From: Planctomycetaceae bacterium
GTDB taxonomy: Bacteria; Planctomycetota; Planctomycetia; Planctomycetales; Planctomycetaceae
Direction: 5' to 3'
NCBI GenBank assembly: GCA_002722955.1
Contig: PBMZ01000075.1
Location: 1 to 52,317 of the forward strand
DNA length: 52,317 nt
Of this stretch, positions 1 through 8,183 are shown piece by piece. The notes under the pieces are model-generated. The model had not been told where the DNA came from and made no database searches. It worked only from the letters and a program-made list of their open reading frames with translations. Position numbers and translations under genes: made by a program. How positions within the stretch are numbered: the stretch's first letter is position 1; each line of letters begins with the position of its first letter.

Positions 1-1
1 C

Positions 2-1165
2 GACATCGCTCTCCGCTCGGCGCGAGCAGTCGTGCACATGGAGCAAGCAGGCATTACCACCAAAGACGTGTTAACTGAGGACGCCTTGCATAATGCGATG
101 GTTGTCCACGCCGCCTGTGGTGGTTCGACGAACTTGTTACTGCACATGCCAGCGATTGCGTTCGAGGCTGGTTTGCAACGGCCGCTTGTCGATGATTGGA
201 GCCGCATCAATCGCCAAGTGCCTCGATTGGTCGACGTACTACCAAACGGACCGGTTGGTCATCCGACCGTGCAGTTTTATCTTGCTGGTGGCGTGCCGGA
301 GTTGATGTTGCATCTGCGAGACCTTGACCTACTGCAACTCGACGCTTTGACAACTTCGGGGCAGCGGTTGGGCGACGTGCTTTCCTGGTGGGAGAACAGC
401 GATCGCCGCGGACGAGTACGAGAAATCTTGCAAGAGCGAGACAATGTCGACCCGATCGATGTGATCATGCCGGCCGATCGGGCTCGAGAAAAGGGCCTAA
501 CCAGCACGGTAACATTTCCGATGGGCAACATCGCACCAGATGGCTCGGTGATCAAAAGTACGGCCATTGATCCGACTGTTGTCGACGACGATGGCGTCTA
601 CCGAAAGCGAGGCCCAGCTCGTGTCTTCACGTCCGAGCGTGCTGCGATTGCGGCGATTAAGGGGCAGACCGAAAGACCGATTGCCGCAGGCGACATCATG
701 GTGTTAATGTGCCGAGGCCCGTTAGGAGCCGGCATGGAAGAGACGTATCAGATGACGTCAGCGTTGCGATACCTGAAGTTTGGCAAGGAAGTCGCCATCA
801 TCACCGATGCGCGCTTCTCGGGCGTTTCCACGGGAGCCTGCGTTGGCCACGTCGGTCCAGAAGCGCTGGCTGGTGGTCCCATTGGCAAGCTGCGTGACGA
901 CGACGAGATCGAGATCATCATCGACACCAACGAGTTGACGGGATCGATCAACTTGGTCGGCGCGGACGGAAACGCGTACTCGTATGCGGAAGCAGCCGCA
1001 GTCCTCGCTGATCGCGAACCGGCCGTCTCGCTTGCTGCCGATCCCGATTTGCCCGACGACACACGTTTATGGGCCATCCTACAACAATTCGGCGGTGGAA
1101 CGTGGGGAGGCTGCGTGTATGATGTCGATGCGATCGCCGAGGCCTTGGCGGCGAAATCAAACTAG
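2..1165 (+). CDS. YjhG/YagF-type dehydratase (IlvD/Edd family), 5' end missing
   Basis: C-terminal ~387 residues of an IlvD/Edd-family dehydratase. The frame is open to the left edge, so the start and the N-terminal part of the Fe-S/substrate domain lie outside; the GTG at 32 and ATG at 38 are internal. Recognisable family segments are HAACGGSTN near the start of the visible part, the block [20 protein letters not shown] and [10 protein letters not shown]. The [14 protein letters not shown] wording fits the YjhG/YagF subfamily (D-xylonate/sugar-acid dehydratases, about 650 residues) better than canonical IlvD. Members remove water from sugar acids to give 2-keto-3-deoxy acids, in the cytoplasm. 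Substrate cannot be fixed from sequence; dihydroxy-acid dehydratase is the alternative. Confidence 0.85.
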   Translation, partial: DIALRSARAVVHMEQAGITTKDVLTEDALHNAMVVHAACGGSTNLLLHMPAIAFEAGLQRPLVDDWSRINRQVPRLVDVLPNGPVGHPTVQFYLAGGVPELMLHLRDLDLLQLDALTTSGQRLGDVLSWWENSDRRGRVREILQERDNVDPIDVIMPADRAREKGLTSTVTFPMGNIAPDGSVIKSTAIDPTVVDDDGVYRKRGPARVFTSERAAIAAIKGQTERPIAAGDIMVLMCRGPLGAGMEETYQMTSALRYLKFGKEVAIITDARFSGVSTGACVGHVGPEALAGGPIGKLRDDDEIEIIIDTNELTGSINLVGADGNAYSYAEAAAVLADREPAVSLAADPDLPDDTRLWAILQQFGGGTWGGCVYDVDAIAEALAAKSN

Positions 1166-1448
1166 GCTCTGTCCCATTGAGCGGCAAAGCGCTAGCGGTG
1201 AGGGCGCAAAACTCGTGGCGAGCACGTTACGGCTCATTACTTGAGATAACGTTTCAAGACTCTCGCGACGTCATTGCGGGTATACGTAATACCATGCGGG
1301 AGATTCACAACTGGGCAAAATGCGTTGCGGAGATTATCCTATTCGTTCGTAGTTATACAGTAGCTTTCACTTCATATTTGAAACATCATCAGATTCACGT
1401 CTTCAGTTTTCATCGGACACGGGTCCAACCTTCCCCCACGAGGCAAAA
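1166..1448. other. Gap with a degenerate repeat-like segment
   Basis: About 280 bases between the dehydratase and the STAS gene. Bases 1175-1245 hold GC-rich words (GCGGCAAAGCGCTAGCGG, then GTGGCGAGCACG) that look like a worn copy of the intergenic repeats seen elsewhere here. The rest is AT-richer and probably carries the STAS promoter, but no clear -35/-10 pair was found. A 91-codon open frame across the gap has no recognisable motif and was not called. Confidence 0.3.
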
Positions 1449-1787
1449 ATGACTGACGCACAAGCCACCTTAGAAGTTTACGAAGCCGGAAAAACAACCG
1501 TTGTTGGTTTTGGTGGTCGGCAATTATTGGATCAAATCAACATCGTCGCTTGCCGTGCCGAGCTGGTCGAATTGGTGAAACAGCACGAGAGCGAAATCAT
1601 GGGCTTCGATTTGGAAGGCGTCAAACTGGTGCCCAGCGGATTGCTTGGCCTGCTAGCATCACTGCGAGACTTGGGCGTCTCTGTGGAAATCTACAACCCG
1701 TCGGAAGATGTCAGCGAGATCCTGGACATCACCAAATTGAACCAAGTCATCACAGTCAAGGAAGTCGACTTCGACTACAAGAAATAG
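1449..1787 (+). CDS. STAS-domain protein (anti-anti-sigma-like)
   Basis: 112 residues, the size of one STAS domain. The hydrophobic strand MGFDLEGVKLVPSGLLGLLA corresponds to the conserved region of SpoIIAA/RsbV proteins that holds the phosphorylatable serine; here the sequence is PSGLLG, with Ser at the expected place, whereas classical members have D-S-S/T-G. Such proteins bind anti-sigma-factor kinases or act as modules in signalling complexes. No RsbW-like kinase or PP2C phosphatase is nearby, so the partner is unknown. The stop codon directly abuts the ATG of the next gene, suggesting one transcript. Confidence 0.75.
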   Translation: MTDAQATLEVYEAGKTTVVGFGGRQLLDQINIVACRAELVELVKQHESEIMGFDLEGVKLVPSGLLGLLASLRDLGVSVEIYNPSEDVSEILDITKLNQVITVKEVDFDYKK

Positions 1788-2918
1788 ATGACTCAAACTC
1801 TCCCCAGCGGATTCGACCCACAACGATTTCAATTCGCCCTCGACGAACTAGCCGGTCTTTGTGACCGTAACATCTTGCCAGCAGCTGGCTTAGCCGTTGG
1901 CCGCCGCGGTGAAATTGCTGGCCCGTATCTTTTCGGGCGACAAACACTGACCACAACAGAAACGCCCATTCGCGAAGATGCGATCTTCTTGATTGCCTCG
2001 ATCACGAAGCCGCTAGTGGCCATGGGCGTGTTGATGCTGATTGAACGCGGCCACCTCACAATGGGCGACCGTGTCTCGGAATTCATCCCCGAATTCCCGA
2101 AGAATGGCAAGAATGGCGTCACGGTCCGCAACTTGTTGACTCACACATCGGGTTTGCCCGATATGCTGGCGAACAATGTTGAGTTGAGAGCCGCTGGCGC
2201 ACCGCTTTCCGCGTTCGTGCGTTGTACCTGCGAAATCAAACTCGACTTCCCCGCTGGTCGCGGCGTCCAATACCAAAGCATGGGTTTCGCGATTCTCGGC
2301 GAAATCATTCAGCGAATCAGCGGCAAAACTTGTGCCAACTTCCTGTTCGATGAGTTCTTCGAACCGCTCGGAATGAATGACACGCGTCTGGGTTCACCCG
2401 ACGACTGGTACGAAGGCACCGAACCCGTCATCGATCGCATTGCGGAAATTCGATTGCCAAAGGAGCAGGATCCCTCGTCGTCGTGGAATTGGAATGGTCG
2501 CTATTGGCGAAGCTTGGGTGCTCCGTGGGGCGGGCTGCTGACAACTCCAACTGACTTAGCCAAGTACGCGATGATGATGCGGAACGGCGGCGAGCTTGAC
2601 GGACGTAGATATCTTTCACCTGGAGCGGTTGCCGCGGCGACTCGAAATCAGACTGAGGCCATGAAAGAGGTCCCCGAACCCGATCGACGGTGTCGACCGT
2701 GGGGCATCGGATGGCGACTTCATTGGCCCGCTCACAGTGCCAACTTCGGCGACCTTCTAGGACCGCGCACATTCGGGCACTGGGGAGCTACGGGGACGGT
2801 CTTATGGATCGATCCCGACACCGACGCGTTTGCTGTTCTGCTAACGACGCAACCGCAAGAACCTCACGGATCGCAGTTATCGCGCGTATCGAATTTGATT
2901 GCCGCATCTATTGCGTAG
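1788..2918 (+). CDS. Serine hydrolase, beta-lactamase/class C PBP family
   Basis: 376 residues matching the beta-lactamase/D-aminopeptidase/esterase family (Pfam Beta-lactamase type). The nucleophile motif S-x-x-K is SITK near residue 71, after IREDAIFLIA. The second motif is probably YQSMG near residue 162 (Tyr present, the usual Asn replaced), and GHWGATGT near the C terminus stands for the H/K-x-G motif. DLLTHTSGLPD-like wording (NLLTHTSGLPD) is typical of the family. No signal peptide is evident, so it is probably cytoplasmic. The ATG follows the STAS stop with no gap and probably depends on translational coupling. Substrate could be a peptide, ester or lactam. Confidence 0.85.
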   Translation: MTQTLPSGFDPQRFQFALDELAGLCDRNILPAAGLAVGRRGEIAGPYLFGRQTLTTTETPIREDAIFLIASITKPLVAMGVLMLIERGHLTMGDRVSEFIPEFPKNGKNGVTVRNLLTHTSGLPDMLANNVELRAAGAPLSAFVRCTCEIKLDFPAGRGVQYQSMGFAILGEIIQRISGKTCANFLFDEFFEPLGMNDTRLGSPDDWYEGTEPVIDRIAEIRLPKEQDPSSSWNWNGRYWRSLGAPWGGLLTTPTDLAKYAMMMRNGGELDGRRYLSPGAVAAATRNQTEAMKEVPEPDRRCRPWGIGWRLHWPAHSANFGDLLGPRTFGHWGATGTVLWIDPDTDAFAVLLTTQPQEPHGSQLSRVSNLIAASIA

Positions 2919-3113
2919 CAACCCAACGCGTGAGTTTATGTTGCGCTTTTGGACTTTATGGAGTGCGGTGGGTTACTATAAACCGCTCGGCGCAAAACAA
3001 TATCCTTGAGCGCACCCTCGCCATTCAAAACCGCCGCCTTGCGTTGCCCTGTATAATCAATACACTGATCCAGCCCATCTCCGTCTCAATGCATCTCTCG
3101 CGCTGGATCTGAC

Positions 3114-4388
3114 ATGAAAAACATCATCAGCCTCATTCTTGGAGGCGGCAAGGGAACTCGCTTGTTCCCGTTAACCACCTACCGATCGAAACCCGCCGTT
3201 CCGTTGGCGGGCAAGTATCGATTGATCGACATTCCGATCTCGAATTGCATCAACAGCGACCTGAATCGCATTTATTTGATCACGCAGTTCAATTCGATCA
3301 GCTTGCATCGCCATATTCGGCAAACGTACACGTTTGATCGATTCGATAGTGGCTTCGTCGAGATCCTGGCCGCTCAACAAACCGTCGAACAAACTGACTG
3401 GTACCAAGGCACAGCCGACGCCGTTCGCAAGAACTTGCGATATCTACAACAACGTGGTGTCGACTATGTGTTGATTCTCTCAGGCGACCAACTGTATCGA
3501 ATGGATTACCGGCAAATGCTGAAGACTCATATCGAGTCGTCTGCTGATGTCACTATCGCGGCATTGCCAGTTGACCGCCAAGCAGCCCGCGGCTTCGGCA
3601 TCATGCGATTCGATGACAATGGTCGCGTCACCGATTTCACCGAAAAGCCTGAGACGGACGCTGCCATCGACGCGGTCGCGACCGATCCTGCCTGGATCGA
3701 TGCTCACGGGATCGAGAGTCGCGGGCGTGATTGCTTGGCGAGCATGGGAATCTATCTTTTCAACCGCGACGTGCTTGTGGACTTGCTGACACAGTCGGAC
3801 GACGAGGACTTTGGCAAGCAAATCTTTCCGAAATCGATCTCAACACACCAAGTCCAAGGTCACCTGTTCGACGGCTACTGGGAAGACATCGGAACTATTC
3901 GCGCGTTCTACGAAGCCAACCTGGCGCTTGCTGGAACAGAACCACCGTTTGAGTTCATCGAATCAAACTCGCCAATATATTCTCGGCCCAGATTCCTGCC
4001 CCCAACACGAGTCGCCGGCGCCCATATCTCGAACAGTCTGATCGCCGATGGTTGCTTCATCGACGAAGGCGCCGTTATCGAGAACAGTGTGATTGGCCTT
4101 CGCTGCCAAATCGGAAAAGGCGCAGTCATCAAAAACTCGGTCTTGATGGGCAGCGATTACTACGACCGGGACGAGCCTACGCAGTCGTCGACGCCGATGG
4201 GAGTCGGTGCGAATTGCGAGATCCAAAGCGCGCTGATCGATAAGAATGTTCGCATTGGCAACAACGTGCGCATCGTGCCGTATGACAACATGCCCCAAGA
4301 ATGTGATCACGATGGTGCGGTGATTCGTGATGGCATCATTGTGGTCACGAAAGGCCGCGAGTTACCTGCGAACTGGCAATTGGGTTAA
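3114..4388 (+). CDS. glgC: Glucose-1-phosphate adenylyltransferase
   Basis: 424 residues, normal length for GlgC. It makes ADP-glucose from ATP and glucose-1-phosphate for glycogen synthesis. The N-terminal nucleotidyltransferase domain has GGGKGTRLFPLT (residues ~10-21), KPAVPLAGKYRLIDIPISN (~29-47) and LSGDQLYRMDY (~123-133). The C-terminal part is a left-handed beta-helix of hexapeptide-like repeats (NSVIGLRCQIGKGAVIKNSV). Transcription comes from the ~195-base gap upstream; a possible TATAAA box lies at 2977-2982. No other glycogen gene is adjacent. It converges on typA. Confidence 0.95.
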   Translation: MKNIISLILGGGKGTRLFPLTTYRSKPAVPLAGKYRLIDIPISNCINSDLNRIYLITQFNSISLHRHIRQTYTFDRFDSGFVEILAAQQTVEQTDWYQGTADAVRKNLRYLQQRGVDYVLILSGDQLYRMDYRQMLKTHIESSADVTIAALPVDRQAARGFGIMRFDDNGRVTDFTEKPETDAAIDAVATDPAWIDAHGIESRGRDCLASMGIYLFNRDVLVDLLTQSDDEDFGKQIFPKSISTHQVQGHLFDGYWEDIGTIRAFYEANLALAGTEPPFEFIESNSPIYSRPRFLPPTRVAGAHISNSLIADGCFIDEGAVIENSVIGLRCQIGKGAVIKNSVLMGSDYYDRDEPTQSSTPMGVGANCEIQSALIDKNVRIGNNVRIVPYDNMPQECDHDGAVIRDGIIVVTKGRELPANWQLG

Positions 4389-4400
4389 GACTGTTGTGCT

Positions 4401-4445
4401 CCTGCGACTCCGTTCGCAGGGCTCCGCGAGCGGAATCGCGGGGCC
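4401..4445. terminator. Two back-to-back hairpins between convergent glgC and typA
   Basis: CCTGCGA (4401-4407) pairs with TCGCAGG (4414-4420), and GGCTCCGCGA (4420-4429) pairs with TCGCGGGGCC (4436-4445) with one G-U. They fill most of the 63-base gap between two convergent stop codons, the expected place for a bidirectional terminator. There is no long T-run. Confidence 0.5.
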
Positions 4446-4451
4446 ACAGCC

Positions 4452-6269
4452 CTAATTTCGTCCGACACGAAATCTCTTGCGTTCGTTTTCAGTCAGCATA
4501 ATTTTTCGTAAGCGAATGACATCGGGAGTCACCTCGACATATTCGTCGCTCTCGATGTACTCCAGCGCGGCTTCTAGCGACATGTCGCGCGGCGGCTTCA
4601 GCATGATGTTGTCGTCCGAACCTGATGCTCGGATATTTGTCAGTTTCTTTTCCTTGATCGGATTGACGACCATGTCGTTGTCGCGCGAGTTCTCGGCGAT
4701 AATCATCCCTTCATAGACGTCCGCGCCAGGGCCAACGAACATCTCGGCACGTTCCTGCAGCTTCCACAGTGCGTAGCCGACGGCAGCGCCAGCAACTTGG
4801 GAAACCAGGACTCCGTTTGGGCGTCGTGGCACATCGCCCTCGCAAGGCTTGTACGAGTCGAACTGATGATGAATGACGGCTTCACCGCGCGTTGCGTTTA
4901 ACAGCCGAGTCCGTAACCCGATCAGCCCGCGTGCGGGAATCGTGAACTCCAGGTGAGCAATCCCGCTTTCACTGGTGGTCATCTCCAAGACTTGCCCGCG
5001 TCGATTGCAGGCCAGCTCCATCACCGGCCCCACATCGTTTTGAGGCACGTCGACGACGAGCAACTCGAAAGGCTCGTGCATTTTTCCGTCGATGCGCTTC
5101 TGAATGACTTGCGGTTTGCCAACGGATAACTCGTAACCTTCCCGTCGCATCTGTTCGATCAGAATGGAAAGGTGCAAGACACCTCGGCCAGACACCTTAA
5201 AGATGTCTTTCTGGTCAGTCTCTTCCACGCGCAAGGCTACATTCGACTCGAGTTCTCGATACAGCCGATTGCGAAGGTGGCGGCTGGTGACGTACTTGCC
5301 ATCTTGCCCCGCCAATGGTGACGAATTGATCGTAAAGACCATCGACAACGTTGGCTCGTCAACGTTGATCCGATCCATGGGAATCGGCGTGTCAGGGCAA
5401 GTGACCGTGTCGCCAATCTCCGGTTCAGGCAACCCAACCAACGCAACGATGTCGCCAGCGGTCGCTTCTGGGGTTTCGATGCGTCCCAGCTTGTCGAAGA
5501 ACTCGATAGCGACGACTTCGCCATTAGCCAGCGATCCGTCGGCTTTGGAAAGAACAACCTTGTCGCCTTTGCGAACCAGTCCGCTGCAAATACGCCCCGT
5601 GGCAACTCGGCCAACGTACTCGGACCATTCCAGCGATGTCACCATCATCTGCAAGGGGCCAGCGGTTTCGACTTCAGGACCGGGAACATGGTCCAGCACC
5701 ATATCCAGCAGCGGGCGAAAGTCACCTTCGCGGGCTTCTGGTGAGTGGCTGCAATAACCGTCTCGAGCGCTGGAAAAGATGTATGGAAAATCGAGCGTCT
5801 CGTCGTCAGCACCAAGCTCACAAAAGAGATCGAAGGTCTCGGAAAGCACTGCCTCTGGGCGACAATCCGGTCGGTCAATTTTGTTGACAACAACAAGCGG
5901 CTTCAGTCCGCAAGCGAGTGCTTTCTTCAATACGAATCTGGTCTGAGGTCGCGGGCCCTCGAACGCGTCGACAACAATCAACGCTCCGTCAGCCATTTGC
6001 AGAACTCGTTCAACCTCGCCCCCAAAGTCGGCGTGGCCCGGCGTATCAATGATGTTGATTTTGACGTCTTTGTACATCAACGCGATGTTCTTCGCCAAAA
6101 TCGTGATGCCGCGTTCACGCTCCAGGTCGTTGGAATCCAGAATGCATTCCTGTGACAACTGAGATTCTCGGAATTGACCACTTTGACGCAATAAGCAATC
6201 CACCAGCGTGGTCTTGCCGTGGTCAACGTGTGCAATGATCGCAATGTTGCGAATGTCGTTTCGTCGCAT
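4452..6269 (-). CDS. typA: Translational GTPase TypA/BipA
   Basis: 605 residues from the ATG at 6269, matching the usual 600-615. The open frame extends 111 codons further upstream, but that stretch is unlike TypA, and the chosen start gives the family N terminus (MRRNDIRNIAI). GTPase motifs: AHVDHGKTT (residues ~13-21), DTPGHADFGGEVERV, NKIDRPDCRP. EF-G-like domains II, III and V follow, with the TypA-specific C-terminal domain ending near VTPDVIRLRKIML. TypA binds ribosomes and helps 50S assembly and growth under stress. Divergent from the di-haem gene across a 352-base gap. Confidence 0.95.
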   Translation of the reverse strand: MRRNDIRNIAIIAHVDHGKTTLVDCLLRQSGQFRESQLSQECILDSNDLERERGITILAKNIALMYKDVKINIIDTPGHADFGGEVERVLQMADGALIVVDAFEGPRPQTRFVLKKALACGLKPLVVVNKIDRPDCRPEAVLSETFDLFCELGADDETLDFPYIFSSARDGYCSHSPEAREGDFRPLLDMVLDHVPGPEVETAGPLQMMVTSLEWSEYVGRVATGRICSGLVRKGDKVVLSKADGSLANGEVVAIEFFDKLGRIETPEATAGDIVALVGLPEPEIGDTVTCPDTPIPMDRINVDEPTLSMVFTINSSPLAGQDGKYVTSRHLRNRLYRELESNVALRVEETDQKDIFKVSGRGVLHLSILIEQMRREGYELSVGKPQVIQKRIDGKMHEPFELLVVDVPQNDVGPVMELACNRRGQVLEMTTSESGIAHLEFTIPARGLIGLRTRLLNATRGEAVIHHQFDSYKPCEGDVPRRPNGVLVSQVAGAAVGYALWKLQERAEMFVGPGADVYEGMIIAENSRDNDMVVNPIKEKKLTNIRASGSDDNIMLKPPRDMSLEAALEYIESDEYVEVTPDVIRLRKIMLTENERKRFRVGRN

Positions 6270-6621
6270 GATTCTTGTACGGATGGATTTTGAGTGAGGC
6301 GCGGATGGCAGGTGGTATGCAAAATCTCGGCGAAGGAGGTGGGCTCCGAAGAGTTTCGCCTTGAAAGAAGGGCATATTTGCGAGCGAAACAGTGTAACAA
6401 CCTCCGGCTGATTTTCGAAGGCTAAACCGAAAATGTGTGCTTGGGTGTGTGCCAGAAGCCCGGCTTTTTCGAAAATCCGGGCTTCGTTTTCCCGAAAATG
6501 AGCAAACAACCTCTTTGGCGGGCGAAACAGATTTGACGAGTTGACGGCTTGCCCGAGATCGCAGAAAGCAGGAAGATGGTTGGTGCTCGTCTCGCAGCAC
6601 ATTCCTCAAGGGAGAATTGCA
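6270..6621. other. Divergent intergenic region with a GAAGCCCGG hairpin
   Basis: 352 bases between the typA and di-haem gene starts; promoters for both should lie here but none is clear. GAAGCCCGG (6455-6463) pairs with CCGGGCTTC (6477-6485), and the loop contains TTTT/GAAAA that extends the stem. The same AAGCCCGG core recurs in the hairpin at 28796-28822, so this is a copy of a dispersed repeat. Confidence 0.5.
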
Positions 6622-8001
6622 ATGGTGACTCGATTGTTAGTGCTTGGACTCCTGTGTTTGGTCGTTCGCGAATCACTTGCCGAGGAAGGCAGTCGGTCCG
6701 CGGAGCTGTTTGAACAACGCATCATGCCGATCTTTCGATCCTCGAATCCGTCCAGTTGCATTCAATGCCACCTGGCTGCCGTCGATCTGAAGAAGTACAT
6801 CTTGCCGTCGCACGAAAAGACGTTTCTCTCACTTCGAGACAAGGGACTCGTTGATCTCGAGAATCCCGCCAAGTCAAAGATCCTCACATTGATCCGAATG
6901 GGCGAGAAGGACCGCGACGAGGGGGCACGGTTGATTCATGCTGCCAACAGAAAGGCCGAACTCGAGGCATTTTCTGCTTGGATCGAGGCCTGCTGTAACG
7001 ACCCGAAACTGCGAAGCCTGCCGAAGCTCAAAGCATCCGACTTGGCTGGTCCGGAGCGTCCCAATGAGGTCATCAGACACGCTCGAAAGATCCGCCTAGT
7101 TGATTCGTTCGTTCGCAACGTTTGGTCTCAGCGGATGCGCTGCTTTCCATGCCACACGCCGCACGAATTAGATGAAAGCAATGCGCGCCATCGCACTGCG
7201 ATTCAGAAGCAAAAGGAATTTCGTCGGCAGTATCCCGAGCTGGTGTCTCGGCTGAAGATTTTCCACAAGACTCCCGAAGAGACCTTGCAGTACTTGATCG
7301 ATCACAGCAAGAAGACTCCATTGGGCGACATCCCCATGATCAATCTGAAACAGCCACAAGACAGCCTTTTAGTGCTCAAACCGATGTCGAAGTTGCCGAA
7401 CAAGCTGGATGATGGCCGCTTTCCAATTCCCGGTCGAACGGCCCCGCTGTTCCATTTGGGCGGATTGAAGATGCACCTGAACGATCATTCGTACAAGTCG
7501 TTCGTTGCCTGGATTCAAGATTATGCCAACGTTGTCGGTGATCGTTACGAATCCGTCGATGACTTGCCCGCCGACAACTGGGTGGCAACGCAGTACATTC
7601 TAAGGTTAACCGCCGCTCCCGATTCATGGACGGTAACGACACCAGTCCAAATCTTCTTGCATGCCAAGAATAAGGCGACCGGCGGATGGCAAAGCGAGCC
7701 GGTTGCATTCACTCAAGGTACAGTCACACCCAGACACATCGTCAACGGCGCCTTGTTCTTTTTTGGAAAGAAGGGACCGAAAGCGCACGCTGTTTCCCGA
7801 GAAGTTGCCGTCGAGCCCGGTGAGTACTTGATCAAAGTCTATGCTGACAAGACTCGCCGCCTGAAGAAAGATCCAACAGCGATGCTGACACCCGAAGACT
7901 TCGTCGGTCAAGCCCCGCTAAAAGTCGGTCGCTGGCGTCCAGGCTTTCGACAAGCCAAATCGGTCTCGGGAGCGAATCTCATTGTGCCAAAGGCTGATTG
8001 A
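6622..8001 (+). CDS. Secreted di-haem c-type protein
   Basis: 459 residues from the ATG at 6622, preceded by AAGGGAG about 7 bases upstream; an upstream in-frame ATG at 6541 lacks both ribosome site and signal sequence. The start gives a clean signal peptide (MVTRLLVLGLLCLVV). Two c-type haem motifs are seen: CIQCH (~46-50) and CFPCH (~174-178). No enzymatic domain was recognised. Planctomycete genomes carry many such proteins, often beside sulfatases and dehydrogenases, where they are thought to shuttle electrons in the periplasm. The C-terminal ~150 residues look beta-rich. It opens a run of five co-directional genes. Confidence 0.75.
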   Translation: MVTRLLVLGLLCLVVRESLAEEGSRSAELFEQRIMPIFRSSNPSSCIQCHLAAVDLKKYILPSHEKTFLSLRDKGLVDLENPAKSKILTLIRMGEKDRDEGARLIHAANRKAELEAFSAWIEACCNDPKLRSLPKLKASDLAGPERPNEVIRHARKIRLVDSFVRNVWSQRMRCFPCHTPHELDESNARHRTAIQKQKEFRRQYPELVSRLKIFHKTPEETLQYLIDHSKKTPLGDIPMINLKQPQDSLLVLKPMSKLPNKLDDGRFPIPGRTAPLFHLGGLKMHLNDHSYKSFVAWIQDYANVVGDRYESVDDLPADNWVATQYILRLTAAPDSWTVTTPVQIFLHAKNKATGGWQSEPVAFTQGTVTPRHIVNGALFFFGKKGPKAHAVSREVAVEPGEYLIKVYADKTRRLKKDPTAMLTPEDFVGQAPLKVGRWRPGFRQAKSVSGANLIVPKAD

Positions 8002-8027
8002 ACGGCGACGCAGAATAACATCAGCCT

Positions 8028-8091
8028 TGGTCACGTAGGACGGACTTGCAGTCCGTCCTACGTGACCAGACGGACTGCAAGTCCATCCTAC
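8028..8091. repeat. GTAGGACGGA-family inverted repeat
   Basis: Perfect 19-bp arms at 8028-8046 and 8050-8068 around a 3-base loop (TGC). A further degenerate copy of one arm lies at 8071-8091 (CGGACTGCAAGTCCATCCTA). The word GTAGGACGGA/TCCGTCCTAC also builds the hairpin at 10416-10470. It sits after the di-haem gene and may end its transcript, but repeat identity suggests a mobile or REP-like origin. Confidence 0.7.
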
Positions 8092-8183
8092 ATCCTTGAG
8101 ATGCTGTGACAACTGATCGGATTCGATTAGACTCTTGATGAGTTAAACGGATCGATTTCGAATCACACCAGAGAAGAGCTCCC

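Noticed and set aside
1177..1452. 91-codon frame before the STAS gene
   Set aside because: No motif, no ribosome site, and it runs through a repeat-like segment; probably chance.
6270..6602. N-terminal extension of typA
   Set aside because: Residues upstream of MRRNDIRNIAI have no TypA similarity and include the GAAGCCCGG hairpin repeat.
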